8,878 nucleotides of DNA from Halobacteroidaceae bacterium (lineage in GTDB: Bacteria; Bacillota; Halanaerobiia; B1SED10-174). How positions within the stretch are numbered: position 1 is the stretch's first letter; every line of letters begins with the position of its first letter. The notes below the pieces were generated by a model. The model had not been told where the DNA came from. It worked only from the letters and a program-made list of their open reading frames with translations, and made no database searches. Position numbers and translations under genes: made by a program. The stretch covers positions 1 to 8,878 of the forward strand of contig PUKG01000134.1 in assembly GCA_003550445.1 (NCBI GenBank), read 5' to 3'. Below, one piece after another: positions 1 through 6,705 of this stretch.

Positions 1-327
1 ATTCGGTTACTTCCAAAAATCCCTCCAAAAAGGCAGGTTTCCCGTTTTGCAGCAAAAATTTTACACAGGGTAGGAGAAAAAGACGCTGAAGGACACAGGG
101 AAAAACTCACACCTTCAGAAATTACGAGCCTTAGTCCCAGGGAAATGGAAATCCTTCAGTTCCTGGCCAGAGGATCTTCAAACCAGGAAATCGCAGATAA
201 GTTATTTTTATCCATTGGAACAGTTAAGTGGCACATAAGTAATATTTACACCAAACTTCTTGTAGAAAAAAGAGTCGAAGCAATAGAAAGGGCCCGTGAA
301 CTAAATTTAATTAAAGAAAACAATTAA
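1..327 (+). CDS. LuxR-family transcriptional regulator, MalT/LAL type, C-terminal fragment
   Basis: The frame is open from the first base to a TAA at 325-327, so this is the 3' end of a gene that begins left of the window (108 codons visible). The last ~60 residues are a LuxR/GerE helix-turn-helix DNA-binding domain. It opens with LSPREMEILQFLARG, continues with SNQEIADKLFLS, and has the recognition helix around GTVKWHISNIYTKL, then RVEAIERARELNLI. GTVKWH followed by a RARELNL tail is typical of the MalT/LAL group of large ATP-dependent activators (about 850-900 aa with an N-terminal STAND ATPase and TPR-like repeats). The preceding stretch, with LLPKIPPKRQ and FAAKILHRV, resembles the linker these proteins carry before the HTH. 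The fold is certain; membership of the large LAL group is inference, because the ATPase part is not visible. It has its own terminator, so it is not co-transcribed with the next operon, though it could control it. Confidence 0.88.
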   Translation: MRLLPKIPPKRQVSRFAAKILHRVGEKDAEGHREKLTPSEITSLSPREMEILQFLARGSSNQEIADKLFLSIGTVKWHISNIYTKLLVEKRVEAIERARELNLIKENN

Positions 328-348
328 AAAAATCTTTTTTCCAGTTCC

Positions 349-374
349 AACCGGGGTGTTCCCCCGGTTTTTTT
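349..374 (+). terminator. Rho-independent terminator of the LuxR-type regulator
   Basis: AACCGGGG (349-356) pairs with CCCCGGTT (362-369) around a 5-nt loop, and the run of seven T at 368-374 follows directly. It lies 21 nt after the regulator's stop codon. Confidence 0.9.
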
Positions 375-426
375 ATTACCCAACCCTTTCCCTAACCCCA
401 ACCTTACTTTAGTTAGTTCTTTTTTT

Positions 427-456
427 TTGCCCAAAATATTACCATGGACCTGTAAT
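427..456 (+). promoter_or_regulatory. Possible sigma-A-type promoter of the small protein/KPR/CPBP operon
   Basis: A -35-like TTGCCC (427-432; 4 of 6 consensus bases) and a -10-like TGTAAT (451-456; 5 of 6) are separated by 18 nt. The position is sensible, between the upstream terminator and the first gene of the next operon. The predicted transcript start near 463 leaves only about 15 nt of leader, with the RBS almost at the 5' end, which is short, so this is only a candidate. The rest of the 150-nt gap holds a pyrimidine-rich stretch (about 375-428) with no other clear element. Confidence 0.33.
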
Positions 457-477
457 CAAGTTACGGGGAGGTGCAAA

Positions 478-711
478 ATGGAAAACTCAAAAAGGGATCA
501 ACTAAAAATTAAAATCTGGATAAAAGGTCATATTGATCGTGACTGGTCGGGATGGTTTTCCCGGTTAAAGACCCGGCACACAGAAGAAGGATCCTCAATT
601 CTTTACGGGACCTTAGAGGATCAGGCGGCTTTGTTTGGTTGTTTGCTCCGGATTAGAGATCTGGGGCTGGTAATATTAAAAATAGATGCAAGATTAAAGG
701 AGGTAAATTAA
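478..711 (+). CDS. Small conserved-looking protein of unknown function (77 aa)
   Basis: I chose the ATG at 478 because GGGGAGGTG (465-472) precedes it at good spacing. An in-frame ATG at 427 has no RBS and overlaps the likely promoter. The protein is soluble, with no signal peptide or membrane segment. It begins with a charged strand (LKIKIWIKGHIDRDWSGWF), has a central HTEEGSSILYG segment and ends with a helix DQAALFGCLLRIRDLGLVIL. From memory, short stand-alone proteins with this pattern (a WSDWF-like motif, a T.L.G strand, then DQAAL..L..IRDLGL) are widespread in bacteria, but I know of no characterised function. The predicted secondary structure is roughly strand-helix-strand-strand-helix-strand. 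The next gene's RBS lies inside its last codons and the gap is 2 nt, so it is co-transcribed with and probably translationally coupled to the KPR-like gene. Confidence 0.82.
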   Translation: MENSKRDQLKIKIWIKGHIDRDWSGWFSRLKTRHTEEGSSILYGTLEDQAALFGCLLRIRDLGLVILKIDARLKEVN

Positions 712-713
712 CA

Positions 714-1766
714 ATGAAAATTCTGGTATTTGGTGCAGGTCCTTTAGGAAGTTTAATGACAGCAAGACTACATGAAGCAGGGCAGGATGTTTCGATCCTT
801 GCTCGTAACAAACGCCTCGAAGATATAAAAAAACACGGAATAGTAATTCAGGAAGAAGGATCGGGAAAAAAGGAAGTTGCAAAAGTTAATCCTGTAAAAT
901 CCTTAATCCCTGAAGATGATTATGACCTGGTAATAGTGGTCATGCGTAAAAACCAGGCCGATGATATCATACCAACCCTTGCTAAAAACAAAAAAATTAA
1001 AAATTTCCTGTTCATGCTAAACAATGCGGAAGGACCGGAAAAGTGGATTAAAGCCCTGGGCAAAGAAAGAGTCCTTCTGGGCTTCCCATATCCTGGCGGG
1101 GAAAGAAAAGGACATATTGTAAAAGTCGCCCCGGTAAATGAAAAAAAGATCTGGACCATTCCCATGGGAGAAGTTGATGGCAAGATCAGGGAAAGAACCA
1201 GGGAGATAGCTTCGGTATTAAATACCATGCGGGGTTACAGGGTTCAGGTTCGAAGAGACATGGAAGCCTGGTTAAAGTACCACGTTGCCCTTTTAATGCC
1301 GGCTTTTGCCCCGGCGTTGTATGCTGCGGGGATCAGCATGAAGCGTTTTGCCAGGACGCCGGACCTCCAGATTTTAGCCGTCAGGGGAATAAAAGAAGCA
1401 ATGCGGGGACTCCGGAAAAATGTCGGGATTCCTCCCAGTCCCTCTTTCCTCCGAATCGTTGAATTAATTCCCGAGCCGGTATTTGTTAAATTGGTTGAAA
1501 TCGTTATGCGCAAAGAACTGGCCAAATCGAGTATTGAAGGACACCCTCGAGCTGCCCGGGATGAACTTAAGATTTTGAACAATGAACTTATGAGCATCCT
1601 GAAAGAAGCAGGAACCAAAACACCGGTTATTGACAGCCTGCAAAAATACTATGATCCCGAAACTCCTCTCTATCCAGATGGGAAAAAAACCATTCCCATG
1701 AAATGGGGCGGCGTGTTAATTCCCCTGGGATTGATTATAGCAGTAATAATCGGGATAATTTTTTAA
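714..1766 (+). CDS. Ketopantoate reductase (ApbA/PanE) family oxidoreductase with C-terminal membrane helix
   Basis: This 350-aa protein starts at an ATG with AAAGGAGG at 696-703. The N-terminus is a Rossmann fold with the nucleotide motif GAGPLG (residues 7-12) and an R31 that suits NADPH binding. It is followed by the ApbA core: MLNNAEG (101-107), where N104 aligns with the family's catalytic-site Asn; W186-L-K188, where K188 aligns with the catalytic Lys; and a C-terminal helical domain with ARDELKILNNEL, where E284 aligns with the conserved Glu. The Asn residues normally found four and eight positions after the Lys (substrate-binding in E. coli PanE) are A192 and P196 here, so the substrate may not be ketopantoate. 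Residues 333-350 form a hydrophobic, isoleucine-rich C-terminal helix, absent from standard ~300-aa PanE, which should anchor the enzyme to the membrane with the catalytic part in the cytoplasm. I give no panE symbol for these reasons. It is the middle gene of a three-gene operon with a CPBP membrane protease. Confidence 0.87.
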   Translation: MKILVFGAGPLGSLMTARLHEAGQDVSILARNKRLEDIKKHGIVIQEEGSGKKEVAKVNPVKSLIPEDDYDLVIVVMRKNQADDIIPTLAKNKKIKNFLFMLNNAEGPEKWIKALGKERVLLGFPYPGGERKGHIVKVAPVNEKKIWTIPMGEVDGKIRERTREIASVLNTMRGYRVQVRRDMEAWLKYHVALLMPAFAPALYAAGISMKRFARTPDLQILAVRGIKEAMRGLRKNVGIPPSPSFLRIVELIPEPVFVKLVEIVMRKELAKSSIEGHPRAARDELKILNNELMSILKEAGTKTPVIDSLQKYYDPETPLYPDGKKTIPMKWGGVLIPLGLIIAVIIGIIF

Positions 1767-1780
1767 GGAGGAATTCAATT

Positions 1781-2425
1781 ATGAAAAAAGCAGCCTTAAT
1801 TCTCGCTCCCCTTTTTGTTCCCCTGAGTGTCTACCTGGTTATGAACTGGACCAGCGAAACTCACCACATGATTTCATTTGGACTGGGTTATGGGCTTTAC
1901 TGGTTTTTCTGGTGTTTGGCCTTTCCCAAATGGGTAATGGGCTGGAGCAGTCTGAAAAAAACTCTGGCTAAGGTTAGCGACCCGTTTGGGAAGCCCGCTT
2001 TTCCGGGGATAATAATCCTTGCAATTCCAATAATTCTCTCCTTTGTCTTTACTGAACCTTTTGAAGGAGAACGCGCTCTCTGGCCAGAATCTACATCTCT
2101 GATGATGTTAATGGCTATTCCCATGTCTTTATGGAATGGGTTGCTGGAGGAAATTCTCTGGCGGGGGGCTTTTATCCGGGTTTTTCCAAAAAAGATGTTC
2201 TGGGGCCTAATTTACCCTGCAGTCGGGTTTGGAGCCTGGCACCTGGGCCCTTTTCTGGCCACTGAAACCTGGGACCTGACGCAAGCTTCAATTCTATTGG
2301 GCGGTGGTACACTATTTGGTTTCTGCTGGAATTATATCGCAATGAAAACCGGTTCTATTCGCTATACTGTTTTCTCCCACATACTTTCCAACGTCGCCCT
2401 TTTTACTGCCTTAAGTATGTTTTAG
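1781..2425 (+). CDS. CPBP (Rce1/Abi) family intramembrane glutamic endopeptidase
   Basis: The start is the ATG at 1781, preceded by AAGGAGG (1765-1771), whose first two bases are part of the KPR stop codon. A longer in-frame extension to 1703 would overlap that gene and lacks an RBS. The 214-aa protein is almost entirely hydrophobic, with about six membrane helices. It carries all three CPBP signatures in order: E123-E124-xxx-R128 (EEILWR), F150-xxx-H154 (FGAWH) and H200-xxx-N204 (HILSN). These form the glutamate-based catalytic site of Rce1-type proteases, which cut substrates within or near the membrane. Bacterial members act in CAAX-like processing, bacteriocin self-immunity or maturation, or have unknown roles; nothing here points to a bacteriocin. 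It ends the operon, 14 nt after the membrane-anchored KPR-like gene, so the two products probably share the membrane. Confidence 0.92.
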   Translation: MKKAALILAPLFVPLSVYLVMNWTSETHHMISFGLGYGLYWFFWCLAFPKWVMGWSSLKKTLAKVSDPFGKPAFPGIIILAIPIILSFVFTEPFEGERALWPESTSLMMLMAIPMSLWNGLLEEILWRGAFIRVFPKKMFWGLIYPAVGFGAWHLGPFLATETWDLTQASILLGGGTLFGFCWNYIAMKTGSIRYTVFSHILSNVALFTALSMF

Positions 2426-2428
2426 AAT

Positions 2429-2464
2429 AAAAAAGGATCTGCTTTTTAAAGCAGGTCCTTTTTT
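2429..2464. terminator. Bidirectional rho-independent terminator between convergent operons
   Basis: A 16-bp stem (2429-2444 with 2449-2464, one G-T wobble) closes a 4-nt loop. Six A on the left arm and six T on the right arm let it terminate transcription in both directions. It sits just after the CPBP stop codon and overlaps the stop codon of the minus-strand FlaR-like gene. Confidence 0.92.
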
Positions 2465-2966
2465 ATAGTTTCTCCAAAAATTTTTCCACCATTTTGGGGG
2501 TTCGGAAAACAATTATCCTCTTGTTCTTGCTTTTTTCTTTTAGTTTATTTAACAAAGCTCCCCGTTTTTTCTTTTTAAAGTTCCAGATGCCCAGAATAAA
2601 GGGCAGGTCTAGTTTTTCGGGGCAGTTGGGATTCAAATCCGGTCTATTTCTTCCCCGGTACATTACTCTTCTTTTTACTGCCCTGTAAAGATTAATCCTG
2701 CGTTGAAAATCAAAAAAGAAAACAGTATCCGCCTTTTCCAACCGGTAGTCAAGAGTTCTGCTAAAGTTTCCATCAATGATCCAGGTCGGCTTATTTACAA
2801 GCTTTTTTATTATTCCCTCCCATTCTTCCTGTGAACTTGGTTCCCAACCCGGTTTCCAGTACAGACTATCCAGGTGAAAAACTGGAATCCCTGTCTTATT
2901 ACCCAGTTCCCGAGAAAATACAGTTTTACCTGACCCGGCTGGTCCAATTACAAGGATTTTTTTCAC
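2463..2966 (-). CDS. FlaR-like P-loop kinase (AAA/adenylate-kinase-like, topology modulation protein family)
   Basis: This 167-aa protein has a Walker A motif GPAGSGKT at residues 8-15. It is followed by the family hallmarks FHLDSLYWKPGW, WIIDGNFSRTLDYRLEKAD and an arginine-rich lid-like segment YRAVKRRVMYRGRNRPDL. This pattern matches the small P-loop proteins annotated as DNA topology modulation protein FlaR, which resemble adenylate and shikimate kinases. The FlaR name is historical and the real substrate is unknown, so I give no symbol. It probably binds ATP and phosphorylates a small molecule or nucleotide in the cytoplasm. The start is GTG at 2966-2964, inside the end of the upstream kinase gene (GTGA, 4-nt overlap), with AGGAGG about 10 nt upstream; translational coupling is expected. 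It ends in the shared terminator as the last gene of its operon. Confidence 0.85.
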   Translation of the reverse strand: MKKILVIGPAGSGKTVFSRELGNKTGIPVFHLDSLYWKPGWEPSSQEEWEGIIKKLVNKPTWIIDGNFSRTLDYRLEKADTVFFFDFQRRINLYRAVKRRVMYRGRNRPDLNPNCPEKLDLPFILGIWNFKKKKRGALLNKLKEKSKNKRIIVFRTPKMVEKFLEKL

Positions 2967-3877
2967 CCTTCTTTTTCCTCCTGGATTTGGTTAAATTTCG
3001 CCAGAAGTTCCAGATCGGCTATATCCGGGAAAAGGTTTCCACGGTTATATTCTTCAAATTTCCAGGTCAAACTCAAAGCCTTATCAATAAAAGCGGCCCG
3101 GGATATACTGGTATTTGTCTGCCCTAAAATTTTGCTAAAAATATTTACCATTTCCTCCAGGCACTCGGTTTTTTCCGCTGGAGGGGTCATATTTAATTCG
3201 TTGATCATAAAACGACCTGTCTCCATAAAGGCTGGACCTCTATAACCTTTGGGGTCAATAGCTTTCCACTCCCTAATATTCTTGAGGATGTTCCAGTGGT
3301 TAAGATCACCGTGCAGGAGAAAATCAGGCATCCCCTCGGAAATTTCTCTGAACCTTTCCCGGGCGGAATTAACCAACCCCTTGACTTTTTCACCGGCTAT
3401 ACCCTCTTTGTGGAGATTGGTAAAGGCCTTTTCTGCAAGGTCCCGGAGCCGAGGAATTTCCCCTCTTTTTTCCCAAGGGATTGGCAAATCTCCGCAGATT
3501 TCAGCAGCAATTTTAATCCGATCTCCCCTCTCCTTTATTGTAGTCAGGTTATCCCCCGGCTTAATTCGTTCCAGTAAAAGAGCGCCCAATTCCCGATTAA
3601 AATCAAGCAGCCTCACTATCCTCTTTCCCTTAAACACTTGCAGGGCTTCCATTTCCGAGAAGAGGTCTGGATGGGGAAAGCCTATTTTCAAAACTACTTC
3701 GCCGAACAGGTTGGATTTGCAGAAAGAAATATAATTTGCCGACATAATTTCGGACTCAGAAACATCCTTTAAATCCCAGAGTTTAATACACTCTTGTTGT
3801 ATTCTGGGAATCTCTTTCAGCCAGTTCAGCCCTTCTTTCCCAAAGTACCGGAAAACCTTCTTCTCCAAATTTTCCAA
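2963..3877 (-). CDS. APH(6)/hydroxyurea phosphotransferase family kinase
   Basis: A phosphotransferase of the aminoglycoside 6-O-phosphotransferase/hydroxyurea kinase family (PF04655-like, fold related to protein kinases). In the 304-aa form the visible signs are an ATP-binding-type lysine in VVLKIGFP (K64), the Brenner motif LLHGDLNHWNIL with H189, catalytic D191 and N196, and WKAIDPKGYRG with the metal-binding D208. Members phosphorylate streptomycin or hydroxyurea, but most chromosomal ones have unknown substrates, so resistance is not claimed. I chose the TTG at 3877, 7-10 nt downstream of GGGAGGGGG. The ORF can extend only to another TTG at 3895, directly after an in-frame stop, but that lacks an RBS and would use the RBS as codons. 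The gene follows the GNAT gene by 24 nt and overlaps the FlaR-like gene by 4 nt, so the three form one transcript. Confidence 0.86.
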   Translation of the reverse strand: MENLEKKVFRYFGKEGLNWLKEIPRIQQECIKLWDLKDVSESEIMSANYISFCKSNLFGEVVLKIGFPHPDLFSEMEALQVFKGKRIVRLLDFNRELGALLLERIKPGDNLTTIKERGDRIKIAAEICGDLPIPWEKRGEIPRLRDLAEKAFTNLHKEGIAGEKVKGLVNSARERFREISEGMPDFLLHGDLNHWNILKNIREWKAIDPKGYRGPAFMETGRFMINELNMTPPAEKTECLEEMVNIFSKILGQTNTSISRAAFIDKALSLTWKFEEYNRGNLFPDIADLELLAKFNQIQEEKEG

Positions 3878-3901
3878 AATCTTTCCCCCTCCCAACTATA
3901 A

Positions 3902-4552
3902 CTAAGAATTAAGATCAGAATCCAATCTTAAGGAGGTTGTTCTAAACATATGGTATGCTGTTATCCCCTTTTCTTTTTTTTCTTCAACAATATCATAGCC
4001 AAAATGCTCATATATATCTTTATTTTTCTTGTCTGCTGTAAACAGGTATACCCCTTTTATCGCCGGATCCCCCTCCGCCATTTCATGAGTTTTATTCAGT
4101 AGGATTTTTCCGATTCCCTGGCCCTGATAATCTTTGCCAACACCGATCGCTTCAAGGGTAAGGTAAGGTTCCTCAATATTCACGGTTAATTTAAGGCTTT
4201 TTAGACCTGGGATTAAATTGCCAAAACGAAATTTAAAAAGCAGAGGCAGGATCAGGAAAAAGTCGGGAAAGATTGTCCTCAGAAAAAGCCCTCTGGGGAT
4301 TTTCAGGTTTCTCTTCAAAAAACATATCCCCGCAATTTTTCCATTCTTTTTTGCCAGCAAAATTTGTTCTCCGGCAAAATAGTTTAATTTTGTCCTCAAA
4401 AGGAAAGCCCGGAAAAGGTATTTTTTAGTATTTTTCTTGGAAAAATCAAAAATAAAGCTTGTAAAACCTTCATTAAGGAAGGCCTCAAATAATACTCCGG
4501 TCCCTTTTTCCAGGTCCTTAAAATCAGCCTTTTCAACCTTTAATTCATTCAT
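3902..4552 (-). CDS. GNAT-family N-acetyltransferase
   Basis: This 216-aa protein has a GCN5-related acetyltransferase core. The acetyl-CoA pyrophosphate loop (motif A) lies around residues 133-153, with LEAIGV on the strand and Q143-G-Q-G-I-G-K149 (QxxGxG type). This is followed by a C-terminal strand/helix with VYLFTAD and YEHFGYDIVEE (Y181 at the position of the usual general acid). I chose the ATG at 4552 because GGAGG sits 6 nt upstream; the alternative TTG at 4591 has no such site. The middle segment (about 84-125) is unusually hydrophobic and aromatic for a GNAT (FPDFFLILPLLFKF) and may line the acceptor pocket or touch the membrane. The acceptor is unknown. The kinase gene follows at 24 nt, suggesting a shared small-molecule modification role. 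Confidence 0.88.
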   Translation of the reverse strand: MNELKVEKADFKDLEKGTGVLFEAFLNEGFTSFIFDFSKKNTKKYLFRAFLLRTKLNYFAGEQILLAKKNGKIAGICFLKRNLKIPRGLFLRTIFPDFFLILPLLFKFRFGNLIPGLKSLKLTVNIEEPYLTLEAIGVGKDYQGQGIGKILLNKTHEMAEGDPAIKGVYLFTADKKNKDIYEHFGYDIVEEKKEKGITAYHMFRTTSLRLDSDLNS

Positions 4553-4566
4553 AACCGGCCTCCACA

Positions 4567-4580
4567 AATAATTAATTATT
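4567..4580. promoter_or_regulatory. Perfect 14-bp AT-only palindrome just upstream of the GNAT RBS
   Basis: AATAATTAATTATT reads the same on both strands and ends 4 nt before the GGAGG (4559-4563) of the GNAT gene. It could be an operator or a weak leader hairpin, but in such AT-rich DNA it could also be chance. The remainder of the 156-nt gap (4553-4708) shows no convincing promoter or strong hairpin. Confidence 0.22.
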
Positions 4581-4708
4581 ATTTCCCTCAAAAAATCAGG
4601 GTTAAAAATCCTTTTTCTTCCAACAGGCCTTACCTTTTATCTCCATAAAAAGCAGGCTTTGAAATAAGGGGAAAGTTCAAATCCGAAAACCCAAAAGGTC
4701 GTAAATTA

Positions 4709-6640
4709 TTAAAAATAAGGAAAACGGTAAAGTAAAAAAATCAAGGAATAAACAAGGGAAGCCCCGGTAACAAATGAAAAAAGTAATCTCTGGAAGAAGC
4801 CACCCTTACTTCTCGACCAAACATGAAAGATTCCAAAAATACAGGGAATTGTTAGGGATATGGCTGCAAAAAATAGGATCCTGCCCAGATGGAAAGAAAA
4901 AGGAAGGCCAAAGCCCAGGTACATAAAATCCCCAAGGCGGGCAACAGAAATCAGGATTATGACCAGCCAGGAAACCTGAATTAAAGAAACCAACCCGGAG
5001 AGATAAAAAAATTTAGGCTTTGTTTTTTTCTTCCTTCTGCGAATCAGGGGGACTAATCCAAAAATGATTAACCCACTTAAAAAGATAATAATGCTAATCC
5101 CCAAAAGAACCAAATGAATCTGGTTGTTTTCGTACCAGGCTAACTTTTCATACACAATTATCGGAAAATTAAACTGCTTGTAATTCCTATTCCCGTCTTC
5201 AATACTACCAAAAAAAACATAGTAACCCTGTTCAAGGTTAACGAAAAGATCTTCTTCTACAGGGTGTAAGTTAGTTTCTCTTTCCGGGGTTATCATTTTA
5301 AGTTTTCCATCTCCCCCGGCAGCAATACGGGGATTGGGCTGTAAAAGCGTCATAAAACGAAATAGATCAGTCCGGGAAAACCGATTGGCTCGATAGATTC
5401 CCAACAATTTATCCTCTTCAACTCCCCCGGATATTATTTCCGGTTCTCCCTGAGCCCATTCCCGGTAAAAAGTCTTTGATATACCTTCAATTACATCTCT
5501 GACCAAAAGAGGGGCTGCAGAGCCCGTTGAGCTAATAAAAAAACCCGTTCTTCCTTCCGGCTCAAGCAAAAGGAAAGAATGGCTTCCCAGGGTATCCCCT
5601 CCGTGGCCAATAAAGGTGTGGTCCCGGAAAACCAGCTCAAAAAACCCGAGGCCAATCCCCGGCATGCGGGGATGCAAAAAGAATTCCCTTTCGAGCATTT
5701 TTTGGGCAGTTTCCTCATTTATTACCTGTTCATTTCCTTCTAAAAAAAGGTTAATAAATTTTGCCATATCAGGGGCTGTGGAAACTATTGAGCCAACTGG
5801 GGGAAAATTAAAATCGTAAAGGGGCCGGGGGATGAATTCGTCTCCACTATAAATATATTCCCTAGCAATATCTTTAAGTTCCTGTTCCTGCAGTCGAGGT
5901 GAGGTCGCTGTCATTTCCAGAGGGAAAAAAATATGTTCTTGTACATAACGGTCAAAATCCATTCCGGTTACACTTTCAACTAAGAGAGCAGCAAGTGCCA
6001 TTCCGTGATTGCTGTATTGGGGCAAGACCCCTGGTTTTTCAATCCGGGGGGGTAATGATTCTTCAATATAATCTCGTAAAGGAATTACTTCCCTAAAATC
6101 CTCTGCAACCATCCCAATTGCTCTTTCATCAAAGCCCGCTGTATGGGTTAAAAGATGCCAGGGAGTTATTGGTTTTGAATAATCTCCCTGCAAATCCAAC
6201 CAGGGAAGGTACTCCTTAATGTCCCTGTCTAAGTCAACTCTACCTTCTTCTACCAGTTTCATCAGGGCAGTTGCTGTAAAAAGTTTGGAAACCGAACCTA
6301 TTCTAAACCTGGTTTTTTCCGGATGAATTTCAATATTTTTTTCTCTATTGGCCAGGCCATAACCATCCAGAAAAACAATTTCTCCATCCTGAACCACCAT
6401 AAAAACTGCCCCGCTAAGACCCTCCTCCAGTCTATCGGGGGTAAACATTTCATTGTAAAATTCAACTATTAACTCTCCATTTACTGAAGCTGCCTGCCCA
6501 CCGAGGGAAAAACAGATTACCGTAATTATTGTCAAAAAAGTTTTTATTGAAATCACTCCCAATTTTAATATTCCATTCCCTTGAAAAAAATCATCCCATT
6601 TTTCTCTCTGGTTTTTTAGTCTACTCCCGATATTTTGCAT
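4709..6640 (-). CDS. Membrane-bound serine hydrolase, beta-lactamase class C/PBP4*-like
   Basis: A penicillin-recognising-fold serine hydrolase. In the 643-aa form from the ATG at 6640 it has S116-V-S-K119 (SxxK nucleophile and base), Y209-S-N211 (YxN) and H346-G-G (KTG-equivalent HxG), as in class C beta-lactamases, esterases and D-aminopeptidases. A hydrophobic segment at about 31-48 (ISIKTFLTIITVICFSLGG, then QAAS) is a signal peptide or anchor, putting the catalytic domain outside. After a ~100-aa linker, four membrane helices follow (about 508-532, 544-568, 586-608 and 615-637), with RRRKKK after the first. Likely targets are peptidoglycan peptides, D-amino-acid peptides or esters; beta-lactam resistance is not implied. 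The start is uncertain: the ORF extends to a GTG at 6739 without an RBS, encoding an implausible F-rich N-terminus. A GTG at 6556 would give a textbook signal peptide but also lacks a well-spaced RBS. It stands alone, with gaps of about 150 nt or more on both sides. Confidence 0.87.
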   Translation of the reverse strand: MQNIGSRLKNQREKWDDFFQGNGILKLGVISIKTFLTIITVICFSLGGQAASVNGELIVEFYNEMFTPDRLEEGLSGAVFMVVQDGEIVFLDGYGLANREKNIEIHPEKTRFRIGSVSKLFTATALMKLVEEGRVDLDRDIKEYLPWLDLQGDYSKPITPWHLLTHTAGFDERAIGMVAEDFREVIPLRDYIEESLPPRIEKPGVLPQYSNHGMALAALLVESVTGMDFDRYVQEHIFFPLEMTATSPRLQEQELKDIAREYIYSGDEFIPRPLYDFNFPPVGSIVSTAPDMAKFINLFLEGNEQVINEETAQKMLEREFFLHPRMPGIGLGFFELVFRDHTFIGHGGDTLGSHSFLLLEPEGRTGFFISSTGSAAPLLVRDVIEGISKTFYREWAQGEPEIISGGVEEDKLLGIYRANRFSRTDLFRFMTLLQPNPRIAAGGDGKLKMITPERETNLHPVEEDLFVNLEQGYYVFFGSIEDGNRNYKQFNFPIIVYEKLAWYENNQIHLVLLGISIIIFLSGLIIFGLVPLIRRRKKKTKPKFFYLSGLVSLIQVSWLVIILISVARLGDFMYLGFGLPFSFHLGRILFFAAISLTIPCIFGIFHVWSRSKGGFFQRLLFSFVTGASLVYSLIFLLYRFPYF

Positions 6641-6675
6641 TTTGTTTTCCAGATCTTTTTTTGTTTTTCTCCCCG

Positions 6676-6705
6676 ATTTTTTCCCAATCAGCTCAGGAAG
6701 GTCAA
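6676..6705 (-). promoter_or_regulatory. Weak candidate promoter for the serine hydrolase
   Basis: On the minus strand, TTGACC (6705-6700; 5 of 6 of the -35 consensus) is followed after 18 nt by AAAAAT (6681-6676; 4 of 6 of the -10). It would start transcription near 6669, about 30 nt before the ATG at 6640, which favours a shorter protein than the longest ORF. The -10 is poor, so this is tentative. Confidence 0.2.

Noticed and set aside
920..1618. Long antisense frames inside the KPR-like gene, and similar shadows inside the APH, hydrolase and MBL genes
   Set aside because: They have no RBS and no recognisable motif, and lie wholly opposite genes with clear family signatures.
1703..1780. Upstream extension of the CPBP gene
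   Set aside because: It overlaps the 3' end of the KPR-like gene in another frame and lacks an RBS, whereas the ATG at 1781 has AAGGAGG.
1781..2425. Abortive-infection or bacteriocin-immunity function for the CPBP protein
   Set aside because: No bacteriocin precursor, transporter or defence gene lies nearby; the Abi name is a family label only.
2963..3877. Calling the kinase a streptomycin-resistance gene (strB)
   Set aside because: Only the family motifs are visible; the family includes hydroxyurea kinases and many members of unknown substrate.
4709..6640. Calling the serine hydrolase a beta-lactamase
   Set aside because: SxxK, YxN and HxG are shared with esterases, D-aminopeptidases and PBP4*-like proteins. 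The membrane tail is not a feature of AmpC enzymes.
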